Positions 22,206 through 33,533 of a stretch of 64,000 nt of DNA are shown piece after piece. The position numbers and the translations under genes were made by a program. The stretch spans positions 1 through 64,000 of the forward strand of contig CAZSBF010000007.1 of assembly GCA_964605185.1 (NCBI GenBank), read 5' to 3'. Origin of the DNA: JACRIM01 sp964605185. Its GTDB lineage: Bacteria > Planctomycetota > Phycisphaerae > UBA1845 > UTPLA1. Positions within the stretch are counted from its first letter, which is position 1. Every line of letters begins with the position of its first letter. The notes below the pieces were generated by a model. It was not told the DNA's origin and did no database searches. It saw only the letters and a list, made by a program, of their open reading frames with translations.

Positions 22206-22838
22206 TTACGCGAGATCCGATCTGTCGTGGACCTTTCGCGAGTGCTTTCGGTGTCCTCCGGTTCGCTTCACGACCAGTGCCCCCGGCAGCAAACCCCAGG
22301 CGAGCATTTCGCTTCGCGTCATCTCGCGGACGAGGCCGCTGGTGACGACGCGCAGTCCGCAGGTGAACACAAGCTCTTCCACGCGGCCGGCCATCATGCG
22401 GGCCGTCGGAACGTGGAGACCGTGTTGTCTGCGGAGGTGCTGCACGATGAGGCTTTTGTTCCATCGCTGCTGCACGATGCGCCCGTCGCGCGGCCGCGCG
22501 GTCGCGACCATGATCATGCGGCGCAGTTTGTCGCGGAAGCGATGATGTTCACGGATGGCCATGGCCGCCGCGGAGTGGCCCGTCTGGCTCAACACCAATT
22601 CGACCAGCTCCGAAAGCTGTCGCGTTGTGATGGTGGATTCGTCAAACGTGGTCTTGAGATACTCGTACACGGCGTCGCCGAGGTTTCCAGCGGTCGTGGT
22701 GTCGAGTTCCCAGCCCTCCTGAACGGCCTGCAACCCGAATCGAATGCAGCGCAGCAGCTTGGCGAGCACAAAGGGCTCAGAGGTGCCGTCGCGTTTGGAA
22801 ACGTGTATGGACAAGTCGGGAGCGGAATGATCATTCAT
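22206..22838 (-). CDS. ATP-cone domain protein coupled to nrdR
   Basis: 210 residues from ATG 22838, overlapping the end of nrdR by 8 nt. Residues about 10-100 form an ATP-cone: HVSKRDGTSEPFVLAKLLRC, then helices ending TTRQLSELVELVLSQTG. This domain senses ATP/dATP in NrdR and ribonucleotide reductase. The C-terminal half (about 110-210; WNKSLIVQHLRRQHGLHVPT...) is unrecognised and very basic at the end. No zinc ribbon is present. Tight coupling to nrdR suggests a partner or second nucleotide sensor in the control of ribonucleotide reductase (inference). Confidence 0.8.
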   Translation of the reverse strand: MNDHSAPDLSIHVSKRDGTSEPFVLAKLLRCIRFGLQAVQEGWELDTTTAGNLGDAVYEYLKTTFDESTITTRQLSELVELVLSQTGHSAAAMAIREHHRFRDKLRRMIMVATARPRDGRIVQQRWNKSLIVQHLRRQHGLHVPTARMMAGRVEELVFTCGLRVVTSGLVREMTRSEMLAWGLLPGALVVKRTGGHRKHSRKVHDRSDLA

Positions 22839-23331
22839 TGAATAAATCCTGTTGACCATCGACGTCGGTTTTGTCGCGGTCCAGAATGTCTTGCGCTTCC
22901 TGGATGAAGTCATCAACGACCTGGAACTCGTGGTAGAGGCTGGCGAATCGCAAATAGGCGATTTTGTCGATCCGTCGAAGTCGTGCCGCCACGGCATTTC
23001 CCAGATAACCACTGGGCACTTCGCGGTCGTATCGCTTGAAGACTTCGTCCTCCACCTCAACGATAAGTTCCTGCAACGCCGCTGCGCTGATCGGCCGCTT
23101 CCAACATGCTCGCTGCACGCCCCCGAGGAGCTTCTCGCGCTCGTAGGGAACCCGGCTGCCATCCTTCTTGATGACTTGCAGCCTTGCCGTTTCCTCGATG
23201 CGTTCATAGGTCGTGTAGCGCCGCTTGCACGCCGGGCATTCCCGGCGACGTCGGATTACGGTGCCGCCCTCAGTCAGGCGGGAGTCGATGACTTGATCCC
23301 TCTGTTGCTGTTTGCAGTACGGGCATAACAT
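22831..23331 (-). CDS. nrdR: Transcriptional repressor NrdR
   Basis: 166 residues. The N-terminal zinc ribbon has Cys3, Cys6, Cys32 and Cys35 (MLCPYC ... RECPACKRRYTTYER), followed by an ATP-cone (VIKKDGSRVPYEREKLLGGV ... VPSGYLGNAVAARLRRID). NrdR represses ribonucleotide reductase genes in response to dATP. Length is standard. No reductase gene or NrdR boxes were found in this window. It is followed by an overlapping second ATP-cone gene. Confidence 0.95.
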   Translation of the reverse strand: MLCPYCKQQQRDQVIDSRLTEGGTVIRRRRECPACKRRYTTYERIEETARLQVIKKDGSRVPYEREKLLGGVQRACWKRPISAAALQELIVEVEDEVFKRYDREVPSGYLGNAVAARLRRIDKIAYLRFASLYHEFQVVDDFIQEAQDILDRDKTDVDGQQDLFNE

Positions 23332-23592
23332 CGTTCAGCCACGGCTAATAGCGTCAGGGCGCCCACGACCCCAACATGTCGTATCTGCTTGCAGCGTATG
23401 GCCCTATAAAAATCGTGTCAAGGAAAAAACGACGGCGGTCGCGCGCCGGTTCATCATCAGGCGAGTCCGACGGCTGTGACTTCCTTGGAGAACGCCCCCG
23501 GGTATGTGCGCGTTGTCGCCATCCATCGAATCATCAGGGCGTCGGGCTATGATGCACACGGTGTTCTTCACACGGCCGGTTCGGGATGTGAC

Positions 23593-24873
23593 ATGTTCGA
23601 TCGACCTGACTGGAATTGGCAGCAAAAGCTCGACTTCGTCGTGACCACGATGAAGGAGATGAGCCTCAAGACCGACCCACAGGACATGGTGCGGTCGTAT
23701 GCACGGCGCGTCGGCGAGTATCTCCCGACCGATCGAATGGTGGCCGTCAGCCGGCGCGGCGTGAACCCGCCGCAGTATCGCATCACCCGATCCAATCTCT
23801 GGAAGGAAGAAGTCAACCCGTGGAAGCAGGCGCACAAGCTCCCGCTCTTTGATCGCGGCATTCTTGGCGAGATGCTCTACGAAGGGTTGCCGAAGATCAT
23901 AAACAACTTCGCTGCGCCGAAGGGCGATCCTGCCTTCGAATACCTCGACGGAATGGGCAGCCTCGTCTGCACGCCGTTCTACGAAGCCGGTGTCGCCGCC
24001 AACATGCTCTTCTCGATGCGGAAGGATCGCGACGGATTCAAGCAGGACGAATTCCCCGGATGGGTGTGGGTCACCAGCCTCTTCGGCCGGGCGACGGGCA
24101 CGCTTGTCCTCGCTGAGCAGCTCCGCGCGGCCTACGACGCAATGGATCAGGAGCTGAAAGTCGTAGCCGACATCCAGCAATCGCTCCTGCCCGTTGAATT
24201 ACCGGCGATCCCCGGGCTCGACCTCGCTGCACACTACCAAACATCCAAGCGCGCCGGCGGCGACTATTACGATTTCTTTCCGCTGCCCAACGGTTTTTGG
24301 GGCATCCTCATTGCCGACGTCAGCGGCCACGGCACGCCGGCGGCCGTCATGATGGCCATCACGCACGCCATCGCCCATGCGCACCCCGGACCGCCGATTC
24401 CGCCGGGTCGGTTGCTCGCCTACGTCAATGCCAGACTCGCGGCACGCTACACGACCAACAACGGCTCGTTCGTCACGGCCTTCTACGGCATTTACGATCC
24501 GTCGCGCCGCACGATCACCTATGCCAGCGCCGGCCACCCGCCGCCGCGCATCAAACGATGCGAGGATGGAAGCGTCGGTTCGCTCGATCAGGCGGGCGAC
24601 CTGCCGCTCGGCATCTTTCCTGATTCGACGTACAGCGAAGCGACCGATCAACTTCACCAGGGCGATCAGGTCATCTTCTTCACCGACGGCTTCTCCGAGG
24701 CGCAGGACAACCAGGGCAACATGCTGGGCCTGGAAGGCATTGACCGCGCCCTGAGCCGATGCCGCCCCGACGCCCGGGCGATCATCGACGCCATCCTTCA
24801 GGCCGTAGACGCGTTCGCGGGGGACCACCCGGCCGACGACGATCGTACGCTGCTGGTTGCGAAGCTGACGTGA
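23593..24873 (+). CDS. PP2C-type (SpoIIE/RsbU) serine phosphatase with N-terminal GAF-like domain
   Basis: 426 residues from ATG 23593; a GTG at 23476 would add 39 residues without domain sense. The N-terminal part (about 1-190) resembles a GAF sensor. The phosphatase domain begins with ELKVVADIQQSLLP and has metal-binding motifs GGDYYDFF and LIADVSGHGTPAA, then TYASAGHPPP, LGIFPD, IFFTDGFSEAQ and DDDRTLLVAKL. Such enzymes dephosphorylate anti-anti-sigma factors in partner-switching stress responses. No anti-sigma factor gene is adjacent. Divergent from nrdR. Confidence 0.9.
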   Translation: MFDRPDWNWQQKLDFVVTTMKEMSLKTDPQDMVRSYARRVGEYLPTDRMVAVSRRGVNPPQYRITRSNLWKEEVNPWKQAHKLPLFDRGILGEMLYEGLPKIINNFAAPKGDPAFEYLDGMGSLVCTPFYEAGVAANMLFSMRKDRDGFKQDEFPGWVWVTSLFGRATGTLVLAEQLRAAYDAMDQELKVVADIQQSLLPVELPAIPGLDLAAHYQTSKRAGGDYYDFFPLPNGFWGILIADVSGHGTPAAVMMAITHAIAHAHPGPPIPPGRLLAYVNARLAARYTTNNGSFVTAFYGIYDPSRRTITYASAGHPPPRIKRCEDGSVGSLDQAGDLPLGIFPDSTYSEATDQLHQGDQVIFFTDGFSEAQDNQGNMLGLEGIDRALSRCRPDARAIIDAILQAVDAFAGDHPADDDRTLLVAKLT

Positions 24874-25001
24874 ACTTTTTCACGAAAAGTTACGACTCGC
24901 AGCACGATCTGACTTCATGAGCCGGTGGTGTGATCCGCGCCTATCATCCCCGACGTTCGGGAAATTCGCCCATGCACACACAACCCTTGAAAGGAATCAC
25001 G

Positions 25002-26228
25002 ATGAAGCCTCTCTGCGCGATCTTGTTCACGTTTCTTGTTGGGAGCAACGCATTCGGCGGAAATGAGTGGACGCAGTGGGGCGGGCCGACGCGGGACTTT
25101 CGCTCACCCGAGACCGGGCTCATCGAGAAGTTTCCCGATGGCGGGCCCAAGACGCTATGGAAGCGCGATCTCGGCGAGGGCTACTCGTCCATCCTCGCCG
25201 CCGGTGACACGCTCTTCACCATGTTCCGTAAGGGCGACGATGAAAACGTCGTTGCGCTCAACGCCAAGACCGGCGAGACGCGCTGGACGCACACGTATGC
25301 CGCTCCCATGTTCAAGGAAGCCGACACCAACTTCGGCAGGGGGCCCAATGCCACGCCGCTACTGGTCAAGAATCGTCTCATCACCGTCGGCTTCACCGGC
25401 AAGCTCTATTGCCTTGATGCGAAGACCGGCAAATCCGTCTGGTCGCATGATCTGTTTGCAGACAAGAAGGGGACCGAGCTGAAGTTCGGATACTCCGCAG
25501 CGCCGCTGCTTCACAATGACACGGTGATCCTCCCTGTCGGCGGCCAGGGCAAAGCAGTTGTTGCATTCGCGATCTCTGATGGAGCCGTCCGGTGGTCTGC
25601 CGGCGATCAGGACAACAGCTACTCGACACCGATTTTCGTCGACGTCGGCGGTGCGAAGTGTGTAACGCTGGTCATGCCGAAGGAGATCATCGGCCTCAAC
25701 GCCGACAACGGGAAGCTCCTGTGGGCCCATCCGTACAAGAACCAATGGGATACGCATTGCACGACGCCGGTCGATTGTGGGAAGGGTCGCGTCTTTTATC
25801 CCTCCTTCGGCGGCGGCGTCATGCTGCAACTTGCCGAAAGCGGCGGGAAGCTCAGTCCGAAGGAACTGTGGACATCAAAGTCCGTCGGCGCGGGGCAAAC
25901 CAACGTCATTCTCGTCGGCGATTTGCTCTACGGTGCGGCCGGTAGCGGCAAGTCCAGTCTTTTCGCAGCGGCGAAGGTGAGCGACGGCACGGAGGTTTGG
26001 AAGGAACGCCTGCCGATGGCCAATGTCCTGCTTGCCGACGACCGGCTCATCATTCTTGACGAGAACGGACAGCTCCAGTTCGCCCGTCCCTCCGACAAGA
26101 AGCTGGACACCATCTGCAAGGCCTCACTGCTCAAGGCAAAGGCGTGGACCGTCCCGACGCTCGCCGACGGAAGGCTCTACCTGCGCGATCAGTCGCAGAT
26201 CATGGCCGTTGACCTTGCCGGGCGCTGA
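25002..26228 (+). CDS. Exported PQQ-type beta-propeller protein
   Basis: 408 residues from ATG 25002 (AAGGAATCACG upstream). Signal peptide MKPLCAILFTFLVGSNAFGG. Repeated PQQ-like blade motifs follow: WTQWGGPTRDFRSPETGLI, VVALNAKTGETRWTH, LYCLDAKTGKSVWSHD, GLNADNGKLLWAHPY and KVSDGTEVWKE. The WGGP(T/N)R start is typical of the PQQ-propeller proteins abundant in planctomycetes. Enzyme activity is not evident, so a structural or binding role is possible. The stop abuts the convergent thrombospondin-type gene (26229). Confidence 0.85.
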   Translation: MKPLCAILFTFLVGSNAFGGNEWTQWGGPTRDFRSPETGLIEKFPDGGPKTLWKRDLGEGYSSILAAGDTLFTMFRKGDDENVVALNAKTGETRWTHTYAAPMFKEADTNFGRGPNATPLLVKNRLITVGFTGKLYCLDAKTGKSVWSHDLFADKKGTELKFGYSAAPLLHNDTVILPVGGQGKAVVAFAISDGAVRWSAGDQDNSYSTPIFVDVGGAKCVTLVMPKEIIGLNADNGKLLWAHPYKNQWDTHCTTPVDCGKGRVFYPSFGGGVMLQLAESGGKLSPKELWTSKSVGAGQTNVILVGDLLYGAAGSGKSSLFAAAKVSDGTEVWKERLPMANVLLADDRLIILDENGQLQFARPSDKKLDTICKASLLKAKAWTVPTLADGRLYLRDQSQIMAVDLAGR

Positions 26229-27947
<1,719 letters not shown>

Positions 27948-28112
27948 AGTCGACCTCATGTGCAGAGTGCGAGACGTGTGTGAATGGCTATTGTACGCGT
28001 AATCGGCATACCAACCATGGACCGGTGCCCCTTTTTGGCCGACGAGACCTTGGCCCGGCGCGCGGAATCCAATCCTCCATTGGCGCAAAAGGCGGGCAAT
28101 CTGCCTCGGCCG

Positions 28113-30071
28113 CTAACTTTTTGGGGCGGTTTGATTTGCCCGACGAGCCAATTCGTTCAGGAGCTGAAGCGTCCCCTCGTCTCCGGGGCGAAGGTGTAGC
28201 GCCGCCTCCAGTGCGGCCTGAGCCTCGGGGAGTCGATTGAGCACGATGAGCAATCGGCCCATGTTCTGGAGCGCATCAAGATCATCGGGCCGGGCCTGTA
28301 AGAGTCGTTTGTACTGGTCGGCGGCCTCGGGCAGCTTCCCTTTCCGCCACAGCGCGGCGGCAAGGTTGCGACGGGCGTCGGCGAAGTCGGGGTTCTGCTT
28401 CAGCGCCTCTTCGAACTTTGCAATGGCACCATCGGCGTCGCCGCGAATGCCCAGTGCTGCGCCCCAATTGGTCAGGGCACGAAGCTCGCCGGGGTTGATC
28501 GCCAGCGCCTTCTTGCAGCATTCGATGGCTTCGTCGGTCCGGCCGTCAGACGCGAGGGCCAGGGAAAGATTGCTCAGGACGTCCGGCGCATCGGGGGTGA
28601 TTGTGAGCACGGTGCGCAGGTGATCCGCCGCCTCTTTGAACTGGCCGGAGTCGAGGAGCAGCAAGGCGAGATTGTTTCTTGAATGGACGTGTCGCGAGTC
28701 GCATTCAAGGGCCTTCGCATATTCGCGTCGTGCGTCATCGAAGCGGCCCTTGGTCTGGTGGCAGTGGCCGAGGCCGAAGTGCGGCGTCGCGGCGCGCGGG
28801 GCAAGAGCGATCATGTGCTCATAGAGCATTTCGCTGGTGCGCCATGCGGCAAGGTACTGTCGCGTGGCACGTGTCTCGGCTGCGACACATGCGATGATGA
28901 GAAAAGCAAACAGCGCGATTCGTGGTGCAACCGACGATTGCGCTTGACGCGGATTGAGAAACGCCGTCGCGCCGGAAGCGAGGATCATGAGTATGCCAAT
29001 GCTCGGTAGATACGCATACTTGTCCGACGCAATAACGATGGTGAATCCCACCACACCGAGCGTGGGGAAGATGAGCGAGAAGAAAATCAGCCAACCGATC
29101 AATGGGGCATGCGTTCGGCGTCGTGCGACCAAAAGGATGACCAGTAGCACCGCCGTCCCGATGACGCCGGCGAGCACCATCGGATGCGAAAGGCTCATCG
29201 GTTCGGGGAACGGGTAGTGCGACGAAAGCTGCGTCGGCCAGACCATCTTCCACAAATAGAAAACGATATTGTGGCAGATCACGAGCGGGATGCGCCCCGG
29301 GCCGACCTGCCCCGGCGTCTGAACATAGGAAGCCGCCTGCGAGATGTAGGTCACCACACCCGACGCAACCGCGAGCAACGCAAACGGCCACTTCTCAATC
29401 ATCGTTCGCATGGTGAACCGTCGAAGGGGCCACGCGTCGAGAAGCATCATCGCCACCGGCAACATCGTTGTCGTCGGCTTTGACAAAAGCGCCAGGAGAA
29501 AACAGCCGAGACTCGCGGCGTACCATTTTCGCGCCGCTGCTCCGCCGCGCGCGTATCGAACGTAGGCAATGAGGCTGCTCAGCGCAAAGAAACTGGCCAG
29601 CAATGTCTTTCGCTCGCCGACCCATGGGATTGTTTCCACCGTCAATGGATGGACGCCGAATAGAAGCGCCACGCCGGTCGCGGCGGAAAGGCTGCCGAAG
29701 AGTTCGCACAACAAGATCAAAATAAAGAGCGTGTTAAGAATATGGATCGCAAGACTCGTGCGGTGAAATGGTCGCAGGTTGGTCGGCCCGCCGCCCATGG
29801 CCGCGTCGAGCATGAGGGAGATCATGTTGAGCGGTTGGTAGTACCCTCCGACGGTCGATGGGGCGAACACTTCGGTGACGAATCGTCCCGCCGACGTCCA
29901 ACCCGGGTTCATGACCAGCGGGTTTTCGACAACATATTGGTAGTCGTCGAAGGAGATCGCCTCGGCGTTGAGTGCGGGCCAATGGGCAAAGGCCACGACG
30001 CTGGCGACCACAGCGGCACTCGCCATCACGACGGCCGGTGAGTGAATTCGCTTATGCGTCGCGTTTTGCAT
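28113..30071 (-). CDS. TMTC-like membrane GT-C protein with C-terminal TPR repeats
   Basis: 652 residues. Residues 1-400 hold about ten membrane helices. The first external loop has the GT-C acidic motif SFDDYQYVVENPL and the fingerprint VHPLTVETIPWVGERKTLL. From about 425 on there are TPR repeats (ATPHFGLGHCHQTKGRFDDA, DALQNMGRLLIVLNRLPEAQ). The layout matches TMTC-type protein O-mannosyltransferases and related bacterial glycosyltransferases that use a polyprenyl-phosphate sugar. Three relatives lie at 57231, 59025 and 61000. Divergent from amtB. Confidence 0.82.
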   Translation of the reverse strand: MQNATHKRIHSPAVVMASAAVVASVVAFAHWPALNAEAISFDDYQYVVENPLVMNPGWTSAGRFVTEVFAPSTVGGYYQPLNMISLMLDAAMGGGPTNLRPFHRTSLAIHILNTLFILILLCELFGSLSAATGVALLFGVHPLTVETIPWVGERKTLLASFFALSSLIAYVRYARGGAAARKWYAASLGCFLLALLSKPTTTMLPVAMMLLDAWPLRRFTMRTMIEKWPFALLAVASGVVTYISQAASYVQTPGQVGPGRIPLVICHNIVFYLWKMVWPTQLSSHYPFPEPMSLSHPMVLAGVIGTAVLLVILLVARRRTHAPLIGWLIFFSLIFPTLGVVGFTIVIASDKYAYLPSIGILMILASGATAFLNPRQAQSSVAPRIALFAFLIIACVAAETRATRQYLAAWRTSEMLYEHMIALAPRAATPHFGLGHCHQTKGRFDDARREYAKALECDSRHVHSRNNLALLLLDSGQFKEAADHLRTVLTITPDAPDVLSNLSLALASDGRTDEAIECCKKALAINPGELRALTNWGAALGIRGDADGAIAKFEEALKQNPDFADARRNLAAALWRKGKLPEAADQYKRLLQARPDDLDALQNMGRLLIVLNRLPEAQAALEAALHLRPGDEGTLQLLNELARRANQTAPKS

Positions 30072-30132
30072 AGTTCAAAAAAAGTTAAAGAAACGATTCT
30101 CAACGCCGGGCTGATTTGCTACTGTACCCGCC

Positions 30133-31701
30133 ATGAATCCCCCTCCCAACTTCGACACCGGCGATACCGCCTGGATGCTTACCAGCACAGTCCTCGTGCT
30201 GATGATGACCATTCCGGGTCTAGCGCTCTTTTACGGCGGCCTGGTTCGATCCAAGAATGTCCTCTCCGTGCTCATGCACAGTTTCTTCTGCGCCGGGCTG
30301 ATCGGTGTGACGTGGGTGCTCGGTGGCTACTCACTCGCCTTTGCACCGAATGACTCCGGCTGGATCGGCGGAACGGATTACTTCGGCCTCCACGGCATCA
30401 TGGGCACCGCCAGCCCTCTTGCGCCCACTATTCCGCACCTGCTCTTCGTCGCTTATCAGGGCACTTTTGCCATCATCACCCCTGCGCTCATCTCCGGCGC
30501 CTTTGCGGAGCGCATGCGGTTTCGAGCGTTCGCCATTCTCATGCTGCTTTGGTCACTGCTCATTTACTCGCCGCTGGCTCACATGGTTTGGGGCGGCGGC
30601 TGGATCGCCACCAAGATCGGCGCCCTCGACTTTGCCGGCGGCACCGTCGTTCACATCGCGAGCGGCATTTCCGCACTGGTGGCTGCGCTTTACGTCGGCC
30701 GGCGCATCGGCTACGGCCATGAACCGATGCCGCCGCATAATCTGCCCTTCACCGTCATTGGTGCATCGCTCCTCTGGGTCGGCTGGTTCGGTTTCAACGC
30801 CGGCAGTGCTCTTGGATCAAACGAACTGGCCGCGCTCGCGTTCGTCAACACGAACACCGCCGCCGCCGCTGCCGCGCTCGCTTGGATCGTCATGGAGCGG
30901 CTCCGTACCGGAAAACCAACACTGCTCGGACTTGCCTCCGGCGCGGTTGCCGGTCTCGTGGTTATTACGCCGGCGGCCGGCTTCGTAACGCCCGGTGCAT
31001 CGATCATCCTTGGTCTGCTCGGCGGCGTGGTGTGTCAGACCGCCGTGTCGCTGAAGCATCGGCTGGGATTCGACGATGCCCTCGACGTGGTCGGCGTGCA
31101 CATGGTCGGCGGAACATTGGGTGCCCTCGCGACGGGCCTCTTTGCAACGTCGGCGGTCAATCCGGCAATCCCCACGCTGACGCTCGGTGTCGGAAGCGGC
31201 TTGTTCTATGGCGGAGGGGCGAGCCTGCTATGGAAGCAGTTCATCGCCGTTGGCGTGACGTATGCATTCTGCGGACTGGGCACGCTTGCCCTGCTGATGT
31301 TCATCAATCTGTTTACCCGAGTACGTGCCGAGGTCGACGAAGAGGTCGCCGGTCTTGATTTGTCGCAACACAGTGAGCGGGCGTACAGCCTCGGCGAATC
31401 GGAAATGGTCGCAGCGCCTTCCGCCGAAATGCGTGCGGCCATGTCGCCGCCGACCGGCGAGCGATTTGTGGTTCGCCTCGACGGCATCGATGCCGACGCC
31501 TTGATCAAATACTGGCGAAGTCTCTGCCAGGTGCATGAGGGGCCGGTCTCTCCGCAGTTCGCCGCGGTCTATCGGCTCGTCACCACGGTCACGGGCACGC
31601 GCTTCCGCTTCCGCGGCGGCGATCGCGAGGCGATTCGCTCAAACCTTGAGCAACTCTTCCGCCACGTGTCGCCGACGGTGAAAGCGCAGGTCGAGGTATG
31701 A
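30133..31701 (+). CDS. amtB: Ammonium transporter AmtB with long C-terminal extension
   Basis: 522 residues, about 110 longer than usual. Eleven membrane helices begin with AWMLTSTVLVLMMTIPGLAL and FYGGLVRSKN. Pore histidines are in GGTVVHIASGISALV and VVGVHMVGGTLGALATGLFA. The extension from about 405 holds a polar linker and a compact domain (GERFVVRLDGIDADALIKYW ... FRFRGGDREAIRSNLEQLF) that I do not recognise; it may be regulatory. PII follows 61 nt downstream, the conserved amtB-glnK pairing. The transporter conducts ammonium and PII blocks it when nitrogen is sufficient. Confidence 0.95.
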   Translation: MNPPPNFDTGDTAWMLTSTVLVLMMTIPGLALFYGGLVRSKNVLSVLMHSFFCAGLIGVTWVLGGYSLAFAPNDSGWIGGTDYFGLHGIMGTASPLAPTIPHLLFVAYQGTFAIITPALISGAFAERMRFRAFAILMLLWSLLIYSPLAHMVWGGGWIATKIGALDFAGGTVVHIASGISALVAALYVGRRIGYGHEPMPPHNLPFTVIGASLLWVGWFGFNAGSALGSNELAALAFVNTNTAAAAAALAWIVMERLRTGKPTLLGLASGAVAGLVVITPAAGFVTPGASIILGLLGGVVCQTAVSLKHRLGFDDALDVVGVHMVGGTLGALATGLFATSAVNPAIPTLTLGVGSGLFYGGGASLLWKQFIAVGVTYAFCGLGTLALLMFINLFTRVRAEVDEEVAGLDLSQHSERAYSLGESEMVAAPSAEMRAAMSPPTGERFVVRLDGIDADALIKYWRSLCQVHEGPVSPQFAAVYRLVTTVTGTRFRFRGGDREAIRSNLEQLFRHVSPTVKAQVEV

Positions 31702-31762
31702 TTGTGGAACGAGTGCGAACGACATTATTCGATGCCATACTCCCGACCGGAGGCGTCCTGCC

Positions 31763-32116
31763 ATGAAAATGATCGTTGCCATCATTCGCCCTGAGAAACT
31801 GGAGGACGTCCAACAGGTGCTCGCTCAGGATGACGTGTATCTCATGACCGTCTCCGACGTCCGCGGCTTTGGCAAGCAGCGCGGATTTACCGAGGTCTAT
31901 CGCGGGCAGGAGGTCGTCGAGCGGATGGTCCCCAAGATCAAACTGGAGATCGCCGTGAACGATGCCTTTGTCGAGGCGACCGTTGATGCCATCGTCCGGG
32001 CGGCCCGGACCGGCGATACCGGCAACGTCGGCGATGGGAAAATCTTCGTCCTGGCCATGGACGATTGCATCCGAATTCGTACTGGCGAGGCGGGTTCCGA
32101 GGCAATTGGCCCGTAG
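31763..32116 (+). CDS. glnK: Nitrogen regulatory protein PII
   Basis: 117 residues. MKMIVAIIRPEKLEDVQQVL, the T-loop (GFGKQRGFTEVYRGQEVVER) and the ATP-site motif GNVGDGKIFVL identify PII. Tyr46 is kept, but Tyr51, the uridylylated residue of enterobacterial GlnB/GlnK, is Val here, so control by uridylylation at this site is not possible. Binding of ATP, ADP and 2-oxoglutarate would still regulate AmtB docking. Located directly after amtB. Confidence 0.95.
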   Translation: MKMIVAIIRPEKLEDVQQVLAQDDVYLMTVSDVRGFGKQRGFTEVYRGQEVVERMVPKIKLEIAVNDAFVEATVDAIVRAARTGDTGNVGDGKIFVLAMDDCIRIRTGEAGSEAIGP

Positions 32117-32173
32117 AAAAACGCTGTTCTTGATAGCGTCAAGGCCATTATTATTCGGGATCAGAAGACTGAT

Positions 32174-32201
32174 TTGACTGTTGATTGGTTGCGGCTATGA
32201 T
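32174..32201 (+). promoter_or_regulatory. Probable promoter of the desaturase gene
   Basis: TTGACT, 16-nt spacer, TATGAT, in the 285-nt gap 32117-32401. It would leave a leader of roughly 190 nt before the start at 32402. No riboswitch was recognised in that leader. Confidence 0.5.
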
Positions 32202-32401
32202 CCCTCTTCGTTCCTGTGTGACACGAATCCCGGCCGACATGGCTGGGTATAAGTCCGTGTGGCGCGGACGCCGGGAACGACGATAGGTACTTTGTTGCCC
32301 TCAATCCGATTGACCGAACAAGGACGCCTACACGTGCATGGATGCCGACCCACCTCCAACGGTCCGTCGGTTTCGATTGACATTTCGGAGATACCCTTAC
32401 T

Positions 32402-33424
32402 GTGAAGACACCCGCTCTCGTAATTTCCATGATGCGGTGGTTTGATGCCTCGGCCGGCGTTTCGCCGGATGGGGTTTATGCTGACAAAGAGCCGATGCGC
32501 GTCGATTGGGTGCGCACGATTCCCTTCTTCGCCATGCACGGCGTCTGCTTTTTCGCCATTCTGACGGGATGGAGCTGGACAGCCGTCGGCGTCGCCTTCG
32601 CGATGTACTGGATTCGCATGTTCGCGATCACCGGGATCTATCACCGGTATTTTTCGCACCGAACGTACAAGACCTCGCGCGTGGGGCAGTTCTTCATGGC
32701 ACTCTGGGGCGGTACCTGTGCCCAAAAAGGCCCGCTCTGGTGGGCCGCTCACCATCGACATCACCACCGGCACTCTGACATGCCGGACGATGTGCACTCT
32801 CCGCATGAGCACGGCTTCCTCTGGGCCCACATGGGCTGGATCACGTCGCGGAAGATGTTCCCGACGAACTACAAGAACGTACCGGACCTGGCAAAGTTCC
32901 CCGAGCTGGTCTTTCTCAATCGCTACGACAGCCTGATCCCGTTCCTTACCGGCGTCGCCATGTTCGGCCTCGGCAAGGTTTTGGAAATCTGGGCGCCGCA
33001 GCTTGGCACCACAGGCTGGCAGATGCTCGTCTGGGGATTCTTCATCTCCACGGTTTTCCTCTTCCACGGCACCTGCACGATTAACTCGCTGGCCCACCTC
33101 ATCGGCCGCAAACGCTACGACACCACGGACCACAGCAAGAACAGTTTCTTCCTCGCGATCATCACCATGGGCGAGGGCTGGCACAACAATCACCACCACT
33201 ACCCCGCGGCCGTGCGGCAGGGCTTCTATTGGTGGGAAATCGACATGACGTATTACATCCTTCGCGGCTTCGAGAAGCTCGGCATCATCTGGGATCTGAA
33301 TCCGGTGCCCGAGTCCCATCGCGATCGCAATCAGATTGCGAGTGCAGGCGAAGCCAAGCCGGCTCCCAAGCCCGAGCGCGAGTCGCAGATTCCGATTCTC
33401 GGAATCCCTGAACCGACGGTGTAA
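32402..33424 (+). CDS. Membrane acyl-CoA desaturase (delta-9 type)
   Basis: 340 residues from GTG 32402. Three histidine boxes of the di-iron site are present: HRYFSH, HRHHH and HNNHHH (in EGWHNNHHHYP). Membrane segments surround them (VRTIPFFAMHGVCFFAILTG, GFFISTVFLFHGTCTINSLA). The enzyme introduces a double bond into saturated fatty acyl chains at the membrane. The C-terminal 30 residues are Pro- and Glu-rich and not conserved in the family. A terminator follows at 33469. Confidence 0.95.
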   Translation: MKTPALVISMMRWFDASAGVSPDGVYADKEPMRVDWVRTIPFFAMHGVCFFAILTGWSWTAVGVAFAMYWIRMFAITGIYHRYFSHRTYKTSRVGQFFMALWGGTCAQKGPLWWAAHHRHHHRHSDMPDDVHSPHEHGFLWAHMGWITSRKMFPTNYKNVPDLAKFPELVFLNRYDSLIPFLTGVAMFGLGKVLEIWAPQLGTTGWQMLVWGFFISTVFLFHGTCTINSLAHLIGRKRYDTTDHSKNSFFLAIITMGEGWHNNHHHYPAAVRQGFYWWEIDMTYYILRGFEKLGIIWDLNPVPESHRDRNQIASAGEAKPAPKPERESQIPILGIPEPTV

Positions 33425-33468
33425 ACGGCACGGCAACAGCCTTTTTCACATAGAACGCAATAGCAAAT

Positions 33469-33503
33469 GGCCTCGGAGTATTGTCCTCCGAGGCCGTTTG
33501 TTT
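33469..33503 (+). terminator. Rho-independent terminator after the desaturase
   Basis: GGCCTCGGAG / CTCCGAGGCC, a perfect 10-bp stem with a 7-nt loop, followed by GTTTGTTT. Confidence 0.8.
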
Positions 33504-33533
33504 ATTGCTTCGTGTTGCATTGCGAATTCGATG

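Noticed and set aside
32195..33436. A 413-codon open frame on the minus strand
   Set aside because: Antisense to the desaturase, whose three histidine boxes establish the plus-strand gene.
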